Below, in pieces: positions 32,543 to 43,896 of a DNA stretch of 64,000 bases (within the stretch, counting starts at the first letter, position 1; the number at the start of each line of letters is the position of its first letter). Source of the stretch: Podarcis raffonei (Eukaryota; Chordata; Lepidosauria; Squamata; Lacertidae); contig NC_070602.1 of assembly GCF_027172205.1 (NCBI RefSeq), positions 22,042,501 to 22,106,500 of the forward strand, written 5' to 3'. The position numbers were made by a program, and so were the translations under genes. The notes under the pieces are model-generated. The model worked only from the letters and a program-made list of their open reading frames with translations. It ran no database searches and was not told where the DNA came from.

Positions 32543-35500
32543 ACAGGTTTCGGGCCCAGATTCACGGCACTTACAGGAGAGTAAGACTGCGGCAGACTGC
32601 TGAAAGGTATGTGTTGGAAAAGCGAAAGCAGAGGCGTTTCTGAATGCCGCGCAAGAGAGTCTTTGAAGTCCGGCTGGTCTAATTGGCCTGGGAGCCGAGC
32701 CAGAGAATTCGTGATTAATGGGCTGCCGAGATAAGACGTCTTTGAAGGCATAAAGGCTCACGGCTCAAGTAAAAAGCTGGAATGGAGTTTTTCCAAGCTT
32801 CTGAGGCCACTGAGTGCCCGAAGTTAAATCGGCACAATTATCAGACCTGGGCAAAATGGTGTGAGAGTTTGCTGCATCAGTTTGGAGTCTGGCATACTGT
32901 GTCTGAAGCCACTCCAGTTCCTCTGACAGAGAAATGGAGAGCCCAGAATTCGAGGGCCATAGACGTAATAGTCTTATCCGTCTCTCTGGAGGATATAAAG
33001 ACGCTAGCTGGAAACGTGACGGCACATGACATGTGGAATGCTTTGAAAGCTGCCCATCTGCCAATCATCCCAGCCCAGAGTTTGAATGCATCGGAGGTCC
33101 TGGCTGTTTCCCAGAATGCGAGTGAATGCAGGGATGCTGAGGGCACCGGTTGCAAGCTGCAGGGGGAGCAGACTGTCACGTCATCCCAGGCAGCATTCCA
33201 GCCTCCAGGGGGAGCCAAGGAGTCGGCAGCTGAGAGCTCTGTTTCTCGTGAGAACCAAGGTCATACTCAGAAGTTTTGTCCAAAGACTGGAAATAAACAA
33301 AGGAAAAAGCCTGCAGATGGCCCGAAGCAGAGGGAGGGTGAAGAGCCCACGCCAGTGGAAAACAAGGCTTTGTTTGCTGGCACAGCTTCACCAAAGGCTA
33401 AAGGCACGTCTGATGGCCAGGAGCAGGGGGGTGGAAAGCCCAAGCCAGGGAAAAACAAGGCTTTGTTTGCTGGCACAGCTTCACCAAAGGCTAAAGGCAA
33501 GCTGCAAAAGCCCACGCCGTTGGAAAACAAGGTTTTGCTTGCTGGAAAGTCTGCTTCAAAGGCTAAGGCCAGGTTTGTTGTGGATTCAGGGTGCACCCGC
33601 CATCTTGTGAAGGACCGCCACCTGTTTATCTCCTTCACACCTCAAGATGGTGAGATCCACCTGGCTGATGGAAGGACTTTGCAAATTGCAGGAGTTGGGA
33701 CTGTGAAACTTGCAAGTCTGCAAACCACCATCAGAGATGTACTTTTTGTTCCAGGAGCTGCGGACAATTTGCTTAGTGTCCCACAGCTGACTGGGCGTGG
33801 TTTTGAGATTTCCTTCAAGAGGACCGTCTGTGTCATCAGAAAAGGCAAAGAGGACATTTTGCATGCAAAGTTTATGGATGGTTTATTCTGTATAACTTAT
33901 GATGACAATGCTGTTATATCTAATGCTGATTCTTGTTGTGTTACACAAACTAACAAGGTTCTTCATGCAGGATGCATTCATGATGCACATCGAAGATTTT
34001 GTCACCTGTCTTGGCAAGCGCTGGCCAAGATGCCTGGGTTGGTTGAAGGTTTGAACATCAAACCCTGTAAGTTTCACATGAAATGTGTATCTTGTGCAGA
34101 GAACAAGGTGAAGGTTGCTCCAAAAGGCAAGGAGTCTAGCAGGCAGGCTTCCAAACCCTACCAGCTAGTGTACGCAGACCTGGTTGGTCCACTTGCGCCC
34201 TCTTTGGGAGGAGCAAGGTACTTCATGGTTCTAATTGATTCTTTTTCCAGGTACATTCATGTGTTTATGCTCGAGCAGAAATTGCAAGCATTTCCTAGGT
34301 TCAAGGCATTCTGTGCTTGGCTGGAGAATGTTCACGGTAAACGTATCGGCTGTCTGTTTACTGATCAGGGCGGGGAGTTCACTTCTCAGCAGTTTGAAGC
34401 TTTCCTGACTGAGAAGGGTATCCAGCATGACTTGTCAACGCCCAGATCGCCATGGATGAATGGGCTTGCGGAGTGAGCAAATCAAACGTTGCTGCAAGGA
34501 ATGAAAACCTTGTTGCATGATGCCAACCTCCCTGAGAAGTTCTGGGGGGAGGCTCTGGCGAATTTTGTTTATTCTTTTAACAGGAGACTGTCATCACCTA
34601 TTGGTTGCACTCCCTATGAGAAGATGTTTGGTAAGAAACCTAACGTCAAGCACATGAGAATCTTTGGTTCTGACATGTGGGTACACACCCCACAGAGCAA
34701 CAAGCTTGGGAAGCGTGGGGCACATGGTTTGTTCATGGGGTACGAAAAAGGTGCATACAGGGTATGGATGACTAACTCTAAGTCCATTAAGTTCACAAGG
34801 AGTGTTGAGTACAATCCTAAGTGGGGGGGAAATGTGGGAATTTTCCAGAGTTACCCAGAGGAGGATGAAGGTGATGTGAAGAAAGCAGATCATGCTGAGA
34901 AAGCTGAGGAAACTGATGATGATGATGATGATCAGAGTTCGGATTCCAGTTCAGTGGGCGGCGCTGCTGCTGGTGTCAGTGACAGTGATGACACAGCAGA
35001 CTACAAGAGTGCAAAGGCCTCATTCAGACCATCTGATGCGTCTGACAATGAACTGGAAGAACCACTGTTCACCATTGGTCATTTTTCTCCTAAGAAGGAG
35101 GAGATGAGTCCAGAAGACTTGCGTCTGGTTCGCAGGTCTGAAAGGGCGACCAAAGGCAGACCTCCAAAGAGATTTGCTGATGAGTTTGCTAAGACGGCAA
35201 CTGCTGTTCTTAGTAGCTCAGAGAAGGTGTGGGAACCTTCAAGCTTCAAAGAGGTTCAGGAGTTAACCTCTAAAGATGCTGAGCCTTGGCTTAATGCCAT
35301 GAAGGCTGAAGTTGATTCCTTGAATAGGAACCAAACTTGGGAACTGGTACCGGTAGTCCCAGGAATGAGACTGGTTGGCAGCAAATGGGTCTTCAAGGCC
35401 AAGACAGACCAGAATGGCAAGGTTGTCAGACACAAAGCCAGATTGGTTGCCAGAGGTTTTTCACAGGTACCAGGACAGGATTACCACGAGACCTACTCGC

Positions 35501-36802
35501 CCACCGTCAAATATGAGAGCATTCGGCTGATGCTCAAGATAGCTGCAGAGGAGAAACTGCATGTTTCCCATCATGACATTAATACAGCTTTTTTGTACGG
35601 GATTTTGGGGGAGGAGCTGTACATGCTTCCACCTGATGGAATGCAGATACAGAAGGGAATGGTCTGTAAACTGCGGAAATCCTTATATGGTCTCAAGCAG
35701 AGTGCCAGGTGTTGGAACACAAAACTCACTGAGACGTTGCTTTCTCTAAGTTTTCACCAGGGCAAAGCTGATCCGTGTGTGTTTGTCAAGGAGGAGGGGC
35801 AAAACAAACTGTATTGTTTATGTTTTGTTGATGATCTTCTGATGTTTTGGAAGAATCAGGCTTTTTACCAAAGCACCCTAGCTCAACTGAAGGAGCACTT
35901 TGACATGAAGGATCTTGGTGAGGTATCCAACTATCTTTCTCTGCAGGTGGAGAGGGACCAAGCAGGTAATTTTCTGGTACACCAAACACAGAAAATTGCT
36001 GATGTATTAACCAGGTTGAATTTGGTTGATGCAAACCCAGCAGACACACCGATGGTGACAGGTTACCAGGTAGATAGTACTGCTGAAGCGTTTCCTGACA
36101 CAACGCTGTACAGATGCATTCTAGGCAAGTTGAATTTCATTGCTAGATGTTCAAGACCTGACATTGCTGTAAGCACTAACCTGCTTAGCAGACATGCTAA
36201 CAATCCTACTGTTCAGGATTGGAAAGCTCTGAAGCGCATAGCCCGCTATTTGAAAGGGACTTTGCACTACAGGCTGAGGTTCACCAGTCAGAAGACTGGA
36301 GGTCTTGAAATCTTTGCAGATGCGAGTTTTGGAAGTGACACCACGGATGGTACAAGCACTTCTGGAGTATGCTACATGTACAACCACTGCCTGTTTGACT
36401 GGTTGTGCAAAAAGCAGACGACAGTGAGCCTAAGTTCCTGTGAAGCAGAACTCAATGCTCTGTCATTTTCACTCATGGATTGTGAATGGTTGATGCAACT
36501 GTTTAAGGACATCAGGGTTTCTGTGAAATGTCCTATACAAGTGTATCAAGACAATAGATCTTGTTTGGCTTTGCTGAACTCGGAGAGTTGCAAGCAAAGA
36601 ACCAAGTACTTGCAGATTAAGTTACATCGTGCAAGAGAGTGTATTCAGAAAGGACTCATTCAGGTGTCCTACATGCCAGGAAATGAAATTCCTGCTGATC
36701 TGTTGTCTAAGGTTGTTAACAGAGAACAACTTAAGGTTTACGTACAAAGGTTGCAATTGGGTTGAACCACAGGTACTACAGGTTACACGGAAAGGGGGAG
36801 GA

Positions 36803-37179
36803 TGTTAGGATATTTCCGTTCCACCTTAAAAGGGAGCAGGCTTTGTGAGTCACAGAGTCTGCGTATTTCCTGTTCACAGGATGTTTATGTTGTGTCGTTG
36901 CTTTCGTTTTCTTCCTTCTTGCCTGAACACCGATGCAGGCGGTCATGGTTTCTTTGTTTTGACCAACGCTGAATAAACTGTAAATATGCTCTCCTGCTGT
37001 GCATCTTTTGCTGTGTGAATTCTGCTGATAGAGTGTGCACCAGCCTAAGAATGTGGCAATGTTTCCTGAGGCTTCGTGTCGCTAAATGCTGATATTGCCT
37101 GTCTACGGGAGATCGATGGATCGTCCGGCAGCCGGCTTGGGGCTAAGATGGACTTTGTCTCCCTGGCAGTATCCCAACA
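36803..37179 (+). repeat. 3' LTR of the copia element
   Basis: 377 bp, TGTTAGG...CCCAACA, preceded by the polypurine tract and followed by ATCTC. It contains an AATAAA at about 36972. Confidence 0.95.
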
Positions 37180-37355
37180 ATCTCCTCTCAGTCTCCTCTT
37201 TTCCAGGCTAAACGTACCCAGTTCCTTCAACCATTCCTCATAAGGTTTGGTTTCCAGACTCTTGGTCATCTTGGTTGCCCTCTTCTGCACATGTTCCAGA
37301 TTGTCAATATCCTTCTTAAACAGCGGTGCTCAGAACTGGACACAGTATTTCAGTA
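37180..37355 (-). mobile_element. CR1 LINE, continuation right of the copia insertion
   Basis: TCTCAGTCTCCTCTTTTCCA, TTCCTCATAAGGTTTGGTTT and GTGCTCAGAACTGGACACAG. The reverse complement encodes part of the CR1 terminal frame ([19 protein letters not shown]). It was one copy with 31494-31826 before the copia element arrived. Confidence 0.88.
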
Positions 37356-37619
37356 TTCTAACAGCCTTACTATGAGGCAGTGTGTGGTGTCTGCCTCAAA
37401 CGGCATAGTCTGCCCGTTGCCTCTTAAGCTAGCTCAGTGTAGTGGACAAGTTGTGGTGTCATCAGCATTGAAGTCAGCTTCTGTACATGCAACAGGGAAC
37501 AGACATCTTGTACTTCGCCTCAGGCAGAAAAAGATATTTGGCTGGCCCTGGCCATCAGCGGCAGCAGCCGCACACATTATGAGGTAGGCTGCGTAAGTTT
37601 GCCAGCTCAGAAGCAGACT

Positions 37620-38050
37620 TTGCTTATTTATTTCATTTCACAAAATGTATGTACTGTTTGATTGTAACAGAAACCTCTAAAGCGGTTTGCAAAAATAATG
37701 AAACAATGAAATCTTCAGTTAAAAAAGAAGTTAAAAACGACAATTCAAAATCATAAAGAAAAAAATCAACGATAAGCTAAAAACCGGATTAAAACACTTG
37801 TCAACCTTCAACATAGGCTTGCCTACACAGGTTTTTAGCAAGTGCGTTAAAGAGTACAGCGAAGGCACCTGCCTGACATCAACAGTCAGGTGTATCAGAT
37901 TGTGGGTGCTGCCCCAGTAACAGATCATTTTATTAAAAATGCTAATTATGAGGCGTCTGCAACTGTGCCAGTTTGGCAGATTAGAACAGTCGAGTGGGCA
38001 TATATGGGTAAGATTTTGAGTGCTGTTAAAAGGCAGTGAATTGTCCATAA
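37620..38050 (-). mobile_element. L2-type LINE fragment
   Basis: TTTCACAAAATGTATGTACT, CTAAAGCGGTTTGCAAAAAT and AGTACAGCGAAGGCACCTGC. It shares these motifs in order with 40620-41110. Confidence 0.55.
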
Positions 38051-38129
38051 ATTAGTGTTATATTTTTTAATGTTTTTAAAATATTGCAATATTTATGGGT
38101 AAAGGAGATGAAATTTGGATTTTATGACT

Positions 38130-38176
38130 CAGGCTATCATTATCATTATCATTATCATTATCATTATCATTATCAA
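38130..38176 (+). repeat. (ATTATC)n microsatellite
   Basis: About seven perfect 6-bp units (ATTATC), followed by CAACAACAACC/ACC runs, at the tail of the adjoining L2 piece. Confidence 0.9.
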
Positions 38177-38440
38177 CAACAACCACCACCACCACCCCAA
38201 CAACAACTTCTATGCCTTCCATCTGACTGGGTTGTACCAGCCACTCTGGGCAGCTTTCAACAAATTATAAAACCACAGTAAAACATTAAAAACTTCCCTA
38301 TACAGAGCTGCCTTCAGACATCTTCTAAAAGTCAGATGGTTGCTTCTTTCCTTGACATCTAATCAGATATTATAGACCTCTTCTGGAGAAGACTGTGTTC
38401 ACTCAGAGGAGGATGGCTGATTTGGTGGTGTTTTCTAATG
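38177..38440 (-). mobile_element. L2-type LINE 3' end
   Basis: CTATGCCTTCCATCTGACTG, ACTCTGGGCAGCTTTCAACA, ACAGAGCTGCCTTCAGACAT and TCCTTGACATCTAATCAG, in the same order as in other L2 copies. Confidence 0.7.
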
Positions 38441-38449
38441 CAGCCTTCA

Positions 38450-39000
38450 CCATGCTAATGCCCTCCACATGCGTTGGGACTACAACTCCCATCAGCTCTC
38501 TAGTTTGATGAAGGTTGTTCTAAGGACTCTCCAACTCCTCAATTCCCACCTTCCAGTAAATCCAGCCTACTCATTCTACCAGAAAAAATGTAAGAGTACA
38601 AACCCTTGAAACCAGGCTCTTTAGTCTCCTTGGATGATATCCAAGTAATACTCAGAGTAGACCCATTGAAATTAACAAACATGACTAGGCCATACTCAGG
38701 CCTTACATTTAAAGCACCATGCGGTTGCTTTAAACAGCCATGACTTCCCCCCAAGAATTATGGGAGCAGTGGTTTGTTAAGGATGCTGAGCGGTGCCGGC
38801 TCACCCACGAGGCAAGGTGCAGCCAACGCTTCAGGCGACAGGAGGCACAGGCGCAGCAGATCCCGATGCAGATCTTTATTCCTGCCTTGTCCATGATGTA
38901 GATTTTCACTTGCCCCTTCTTCCCTGGCAGGGAGAGGAGCACCATTTTGTGGTTCACCTCAAGTACCAAAATGTCTTGAGCCAGCCCTGGTGCTGAGAGT
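38450..39000. other. Intergenic, unassigned
   Basis: No gene seen. A fragment GTTGGGACTACAACTCCCAT near 38475 resembles one arm of the palindromic hAT-like repeat. The rest is not recognised. Confidence 0.35.
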
Positions 39001-39002
39001 TA

Positions 39003-39220
39003 CAGTGGTACCTCGGGTTAAGAACTTAATTCGTTCTGGAGGTCTGTTCTTAACCTGAAATTGTTCTTAACCTGAAGCACCACTTTAGCTAATGGGGCCT
39101 CCTGCTGCCGCCACTGCACGATTTCTGTTCTCATCCTGAAGCAAAGTTCTTAACCCGAGGTAATATTTCTGGGTTAGCGGAGTCTGTAACCTGAAGCGTA
39201 TGTAACTCGAGGTACCACTG
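39003..39220. mobile_element. Pogo/Tigger-like MITE, copy E
   Basis: TA-flanked; CAGTGGTACCTCGGGTTA and TAACTCGAGGTACCACTG ends. Same orientation as copies B and C. Confidence 0.85.
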
Positions 39221-39229
39221 TATTTGGAG

Positions 39230-40610
39230 AACCCCTTTCTCCTTTCCAGAGTGGTTTAACAATCAGTCTCTCTTCACAGGGAATTCTTGAGAAGTGTAGG
39301 TCTGTGAGGGGAACAGGGCAGGAAGCCATGACCGTTCAACGTGTTTTATTATAGTGCTTTAAAGGTATGGTGTGAACGTGGCCTAAATTGCATTGATTTC
39401 AATGTGTCTCCTCTTGAGGCGGATTTAGTTGGATGCAGCCTGGCCACCAAGCACCATGTGTAGAAAAAGCACAATGGCATTTTCACACTCCAGCCTTGGG
39501 AAGCTCTGTGTGAACTGCTGCCCCTCACGTCTTGTATTCCATAGAAAAGTTGGGCCTTGACTTCCCCCTTAATGCAAACAGCACCTCCAGGGCTTCTTCC
39601 ACATGCATGAGGCTTATCACAATGTTCCATCACCTGCCTCCCACCAACTTTCCCCATTCGTACCCTTTCATTCCTGGAAGAAATGGAGCCAGAGACTGTC
39701 AGCTTAGTACTGCTAGTGAGTCACACCCAGTTTTGTGACTCAGCAGCACCTAACTCAGCATCTTTGGATCTGTTTCCTGCGAGGGCACTGGGGGGCACCG
39801 GAAGTGTAATAGCAGGCTGCAGGAGGAAATGAGAGGAGCAGATGCTCAGCTATGGAGAAATCTATCCATTTCAATTTCACTCTGTTTCTCCTTCTCCCAG
39901 TCTACGTCTGCCACATTCCTGCATCAGTTTGCATATCTTGTTTACAGAAGATCCTCATGAAAAATTGTTAGCATTTTAGCATACTGTGCATGTTTTTTTG
40001 CTAATGTGTACATTTTTTTGCAAGCAACGTTCCCCTAATTTTATGCATGTATGCCGGGGTGCCTTGAATGATGCTCAGGACTGCCACAGGCAACACTGGC
40101 CTCTGTCCCTCTTTCCTTCCCTCCCTCCTCTGATGCCTTCTCGCATCTCTGCCTCCAAAAAGCTTGCGTGGCTGTTTGTTGCAGCAGCCCTGGCTACAGG
40201 CTCCCCAGGCAAATGGTGCCTCTGGGGCTGGCCAGAGGAGAGGAGAGGGGGCTGAGCAAACACTTTACAAGGGAGGGTGTTGGAAAAGAGGTGAGGGGCT
40301 GCCAGCTTTGCATGCAAGGGGTGACATAACTGGGCTTCTGAGGCTTCCGGGACACATTTTCCCCCAGGGGAGCTGCAGAAAGAATGTACTGGGTCAAAGG
40401 AGCCATGAGACTCAAAAAGGTTGAAAACCTCTGATATATGCTATTCTCACCAGTATTTGTATCTACTGTTTAATAGAAAAGGAAATCTCCAAGACGTTTA
40501 CATGAAATACAAGGAGAAAAATTAATTCAAGTTAAAAATAAAGCAAGAACATTCAGATATTATTTTTTTTAAAAGCAAAATAAAAAAAGAATATAGCATT
40601 TCCCCTTATT
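39230..40610. other. Intergenic, unassigned
   Basis: I see no gene, no complete repeat and no conserved frame. Confidence 0.35.
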
Positions 40611-40619
40611 CCTCATCTT

Positions 40620-41115
40620 TATTTATTTGTTTGTTTATTTATTTATTTAACAAAATCTATATACTGCCTGACTGTGTAAAATAAAACAATGAAAATTGTT
40701 GATAAAAACCAAGTCAAAAATATGTGTTAAAAGATTATTAAAATCAGCAGTAACTAAAATAAGATTAAAACATGCAAATGTCTACATGTCTGCTTAGGCT
40801 TGCCTATCAGAGTGGCTGTGGAAACCCAGCCAGATGGCAGATGGGTAGGGTATAAATAACATAATAATAATATATATATATAAATTTAAAGCAGGCACTG
40901 AAAAGAGTACAGTGAAGGCACCTGTCTGATATCAATAGGTAGGGCGTTCCAAAGTGTGGGGTACTGCCACACAAACAGTTTGTTTTCTATAAGTGTGGAA
41001 CGTGTATTACGTGGCACCTGTAAATGATCCTGCAAGTTAACTGATCTCAAGCTGTTGAGGGCTTTACATACTAATAGTTACACCTTGGCATTGGCTATAA
41101 TTTTAAGACTGAATG
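40620..41115 (-). mobile_element. L2-type LINE fragment with a second L2 tail inside
   Basis: TTTATTTATTTAACAAAATC, CACTGAAAAGAGTACAGTGA and TTGAGGGCTTTACATACTAA mark a minus-strand L2. A plus-strand L2 tail (AGTGGCTGTGGAAACCCAGC to (ATA)n) sits in it at about 40808-40885. Confidence 0.55.
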
Positions 41116-41689
41116 GGGTAATAAAAGTAACTCTGCACCTGATCAAAGACATTTCCCCGCCTTACTTCACATCATGTTTCAGGAGGTGTTGAAAACCTCC
41201 CCCCCCTTTCCCTATCATTTCATTTATTAATTGCTTCCTATGAGGAATTTACAATATAATAAAATATTGTTACAGTTTGGCGGTGTTAAGCTTGGGTGTG
41301 ATGATCCTTCCAAATCCTGGATCCAGTAAATGTTAAACTATAAGCCAGGCTAGCTTTCATTAAGAGAACAAAGGATTAAAGGGGTTCGGTGCAATACAAA
41401 AAAATGGGCTTGCCCCCCCCCCAATGTACAAAGCCAGAGTTTGGAGTAGAATTTTTGGGATGTGATGTGGAGAGAGAATTTTAGAAAGATGAAATTCGCA
41501 TTCATTGCCCAAATTCGCCTCTGGCCTTGTGGTGTCTGCAAGGAATGTGACCTGAAAAAAGTTACAATACACGACTGATTCGGATGCTACTTTTAAAGGT
41601 GTGTGTGTGTGTGTGTATGTGTCCGTTGCCACACTCCTTCTGCATCTCAGCCCAATCCCCACCACCGCCTTGGAGAAAGAGCAATTTTT

Positions 41690-42400
41690 TATTATTATTA
41701 TTATTTATTCAATTTATATACCACGCTTTCTCTAAAGATCCCAGGACGGTGCCCAACATTGAGAACATAATTTACGCAGCATAAGAATAAAACCACAATA
41801 ATAAAATAATTAAAAAGAAGAACAGGTTCTGCCCCCTACATTGAACAGGTCATAGAATGGCTGAAGACCTGGGTAAAGAGGAATGTTTTCTCCTGGCGCC
41901 TACAGACATGTAATGATGGCAGCAGGCGAGCCTCTCTGGGAAGAGCATTCCATTGATGGGGAGCCACCACAGAAAAAGCCCGTTCTCATGTTGCTACCCT
42001 CTGAACCTCTCGGGGAGAGGAGAAATAGAGAAGGGCCTCCGATGACAATTGCAGGGCCTAGGGCTGGGGCTAGACACATCAAAGAAGCGTTTCAGTTAAA
42101 CGCGTTGCTAACGTTGTATGAGAAATTGGGTAAGCAAAACATGGGACTTCACAGCGCCATCTGGTGTCACAGTGTTAGAATGCATAAACAACACATATAA
42201 AGCGTTTTTTTCTTTGCCAATGTAGCTGAGTCCCAGGTCACTTTGTATGGGGAGAGGTGGTCCTTAAGGTATTGAGGTCCTGAGCTATGTAAGGCTTGAT
42301 AGTTCAGCACCAGCATTTTGAATTGGGCCCGGAAACTGACAGCCAGTGCAATTAGTGGGTAGGAGCATGTTGCCCTCATTCGACTGCACTCCCCCTCTAG
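41690..42400 (-). mobile_element. L2-clade LINE with decayed terminal frame
   Basis: (ATT)n, then ATTTATATACCACGCTTTCT, CCACAGAAAAAGCCCGTTCT, GGTATTGAGGTCCTGAGCTA and AGCCAGTGCAATTAGTGG. The minus strand reads FRAQFKMLVLNYQALHSSGP near 42300, the counterpart of RIRFKVLVLTFKALYGLGP in the L2 at 59505-60236. The frame is interrupted. Confidence 0.7.
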
Positions 42401-42561
42401 ATTAGAAAAGGACAGGCAAACAGGCAGCAATGGTAAAAGGACTGGTGCCCCCCTAATTGCTGATGTGTAGGCCTTGGCACATGCTTGAGGATGCTGATGT
42501 CTGGCACTGACTCTGCACTCTACACATGCTTAGAAGCAGCTGATGTCTCACAGTGTGGAAC

Positions 42562-42591
42562 TGGTGTGTGTGTGTGTGTGTGTGTGTGTGC
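42562..42591 (+). repeat. (GT)n microsatellite
   Basis: About 14 GT units, plus a shorter (GT)n at about 41600-41617. Confidence 0.9.
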
Positions 42592-42654
42592 TTGGAGCTC
42601 TTAATGAGCCTCCCTCCTAAGCATCAAATCCTAGGGGACAAGTTCTATTTGGAC

Positions 42655-42655
42655 C

Positions 42656-42694
<39 letters not shown>

Positions 42695-43145
42695 TTTATA
42701 TGCCACCTATCTGACTGGGTTGCTTCAGCCACTCTGAGCGGCTCCCAGCAAAATATTAAAAACACAGTAAAACATCAACCATTAAAAACTTCCCTGAACA
42801 GGGCTGCCTTCAGATGTCTTCTAAAAGTCAAATAGTTGTTTATCTGTTTGACATCTGATGGTGATACCTGGGTGTCATGACCTGGGACCCAGGTGGATGT
42901 CCTGGCCAGGAAGTATGTCAGAACTCCCAGCACACACACAGCTATGCTCCCATCCTCTGTCACAGATCATGTTTCCGATACACAACTGACCTTAGCCTGC
43001 TCTTTCCACGACACTGCATGTATTTATTTGGCTAAAAAGGACCAGCATTATTTCCAGACCTCCTTTGCAGGGTGACAATGGGACGGGGTTCCACAGGGCG
43101 GGTGCCACTACCAAGAAGACCCTCTGCCAGCTTCCCTGTAGCAGT
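42655..43145 (-). mobile_element. L2-type LINE 3' end split by a 216-bp insertion
   Basis: Left part 42655-42861: (AAT)n, TTTATATGCCACCTATCTGA, CAGGGCTGCCTTCAGATGTC, TGTTTGACATCTGATGG. Right part 43082-43145: GACGGGGTTCCACAGGGCGG, GCCACTACCAAGAAGACCCT. Other L2 copies have these two parts joined. Confidence 0.85.
42862..43077. mobile_element. 216-bp insertion with TG...CA ends and ATGG duplication (candidate solo LTR)
   Basis: Starts TGATACCTGGGTGTCATGAC and ends TTTGCAGGGTGACA; ATGG is repeated on both sides (42858-42861 and 43078-43081). TG...CA ends with a 4-bp target duplication fit a solo LTR of a gypsy or ERV element. No internal region is present and the family was not recognised. Confidence 0.6.
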
Positions 43146-43371
43146 TCCCTGTAAAATATTTGAGACCATTCCTTCCCCTCAAGTTGATCAACATTGCCAT
43201 TCAAATGGTGTATGTGTGATTATGTGGGGCAGGGCTTACCTGGGATCCCCAATATTTTATTCAAGTTGGCACCCTGCCCCCCAGTTACTCTTTCCACGAG
43301 GCATAGCTTGTCTATAATTGGGGGGAGTCAATGATACACATGTATTTTATTAAGAGGAGGGACCTCAAAGA

Positions 43372-43575
43372 TTCATAGAAGGGACCACGAGGGTCATCTT
43401 GTCCAAGCTGCTACAATGCAGGAATCTTTTTGCCCAACATGGGGCTCGAACCCACGACCTTGGTCATAGCCAGAATTTTTGTTGGAGGGGGAGACTTTTG
43501 TTAGGGGGTGCAGTTGCCCCCCTGGCTATGCCCATGCCCTGAGATTAAGAGTCTCATGCTCCACACATGGTTTGT
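43372..43575 (-). mobile_element. tRNA-derived SINE split by a short inverted-repeat element
   Basis: Minus strand: B box GGTTCGAGCCCCATGTTGGG and a CR1-like end. The head continues at about 43537 (CCCTGAGATTAAGAGTCTCA). A segment of about 77 bp (43460-43536) separates the halves; its ends, ATAGCCAG and CTGGCTAT, are inverted. Confidence 0.65.
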
Positions 43576-43779
43576 CTAAAATTGGGGGGAGTCAATGGTA
43601 CTTCACGGCCCTCAGGGCGAGTGTGTGTGTATGTAATCTATCTGAACTTGCTTCCTGTCACATGGGTGTAGTGGGGTGGGGGTTGGGGAACAGCGGTCCC
43701 CCAAATCAAGTAAATAAATGAAAATACTTGATTACTGACCAATTGCGTTGCAGATAACAGACCCTGCAAGTGTTCCTAT

Positions 43780-43880
43780 TTTCTAGGGACAGTCCTCGAT
43801 TTACAGAAGCCGTCCCAGTTTCTGATTTGATCCCGAAATGTCCCCCTAGTTTTATAGAAGAAATGTTGGGAGGGTATGGA
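43780..43880. repeat. Unclassified repeat related to 26618-26663 and 44047-44095
   Basis: GGGACAGTCCTCGATTTACA, GAAGCCGTCCCAGTTTCTGA and GAAATGTTGGGAGGGTATGG. The last motif recurs at 44047-44095 and, inverted, at 26618. Its class is not clear. Confidence 0.45.
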
Positions 43881-43896
43881 GTTATCCGACCCACAA

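Larger units (their letters stand above)
31827..37179 (+). mobile_element. Ty1/copia LTR retrotransposon, nearly whole (fossil)
   Basis: Two LTRs (31827-32542 and 36803-37179) begin TGTTAGG and end CCCAACA, and a 5-bp target duplication ATCTC (31822-31826 and 37180-37184) flanks the element. Just after the 5' LTR, GGTTTCGGGCCCAG resembles the complement of the initiator-tRNA-Met anticodon arm, the kind of primer site known for copia. A polypurine tract (GGAAAGGGGGAGGA) lies at 36789-36802. The single pol region shows, in copia order, a gag-like part (about 32780-33560), protease (VVDSGCTRHLV, about 33570), integrase (zinc-binding and TDQGGEF motifs, about 33960-34900), reverse transcriptase (YGLKQSARCW, CFVDDLLMF, about 35320-36060) and RNase H (about 36290-36720). 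Integrase before RT is diagnostic of Ty1/copia. No envelope. It looks almost whole, with about one break in the coding part. LTRs differ at about 5 of 350 compared positions, so it is probably only a few million years old. Confidence 0.95.

Noticed and set aside
38130-38176. (ATTATC)n array considered as a CRISPR-like or regulatory repeat array
   Set aside because: The units are 6 bp without spacers, a simple microsatellite.
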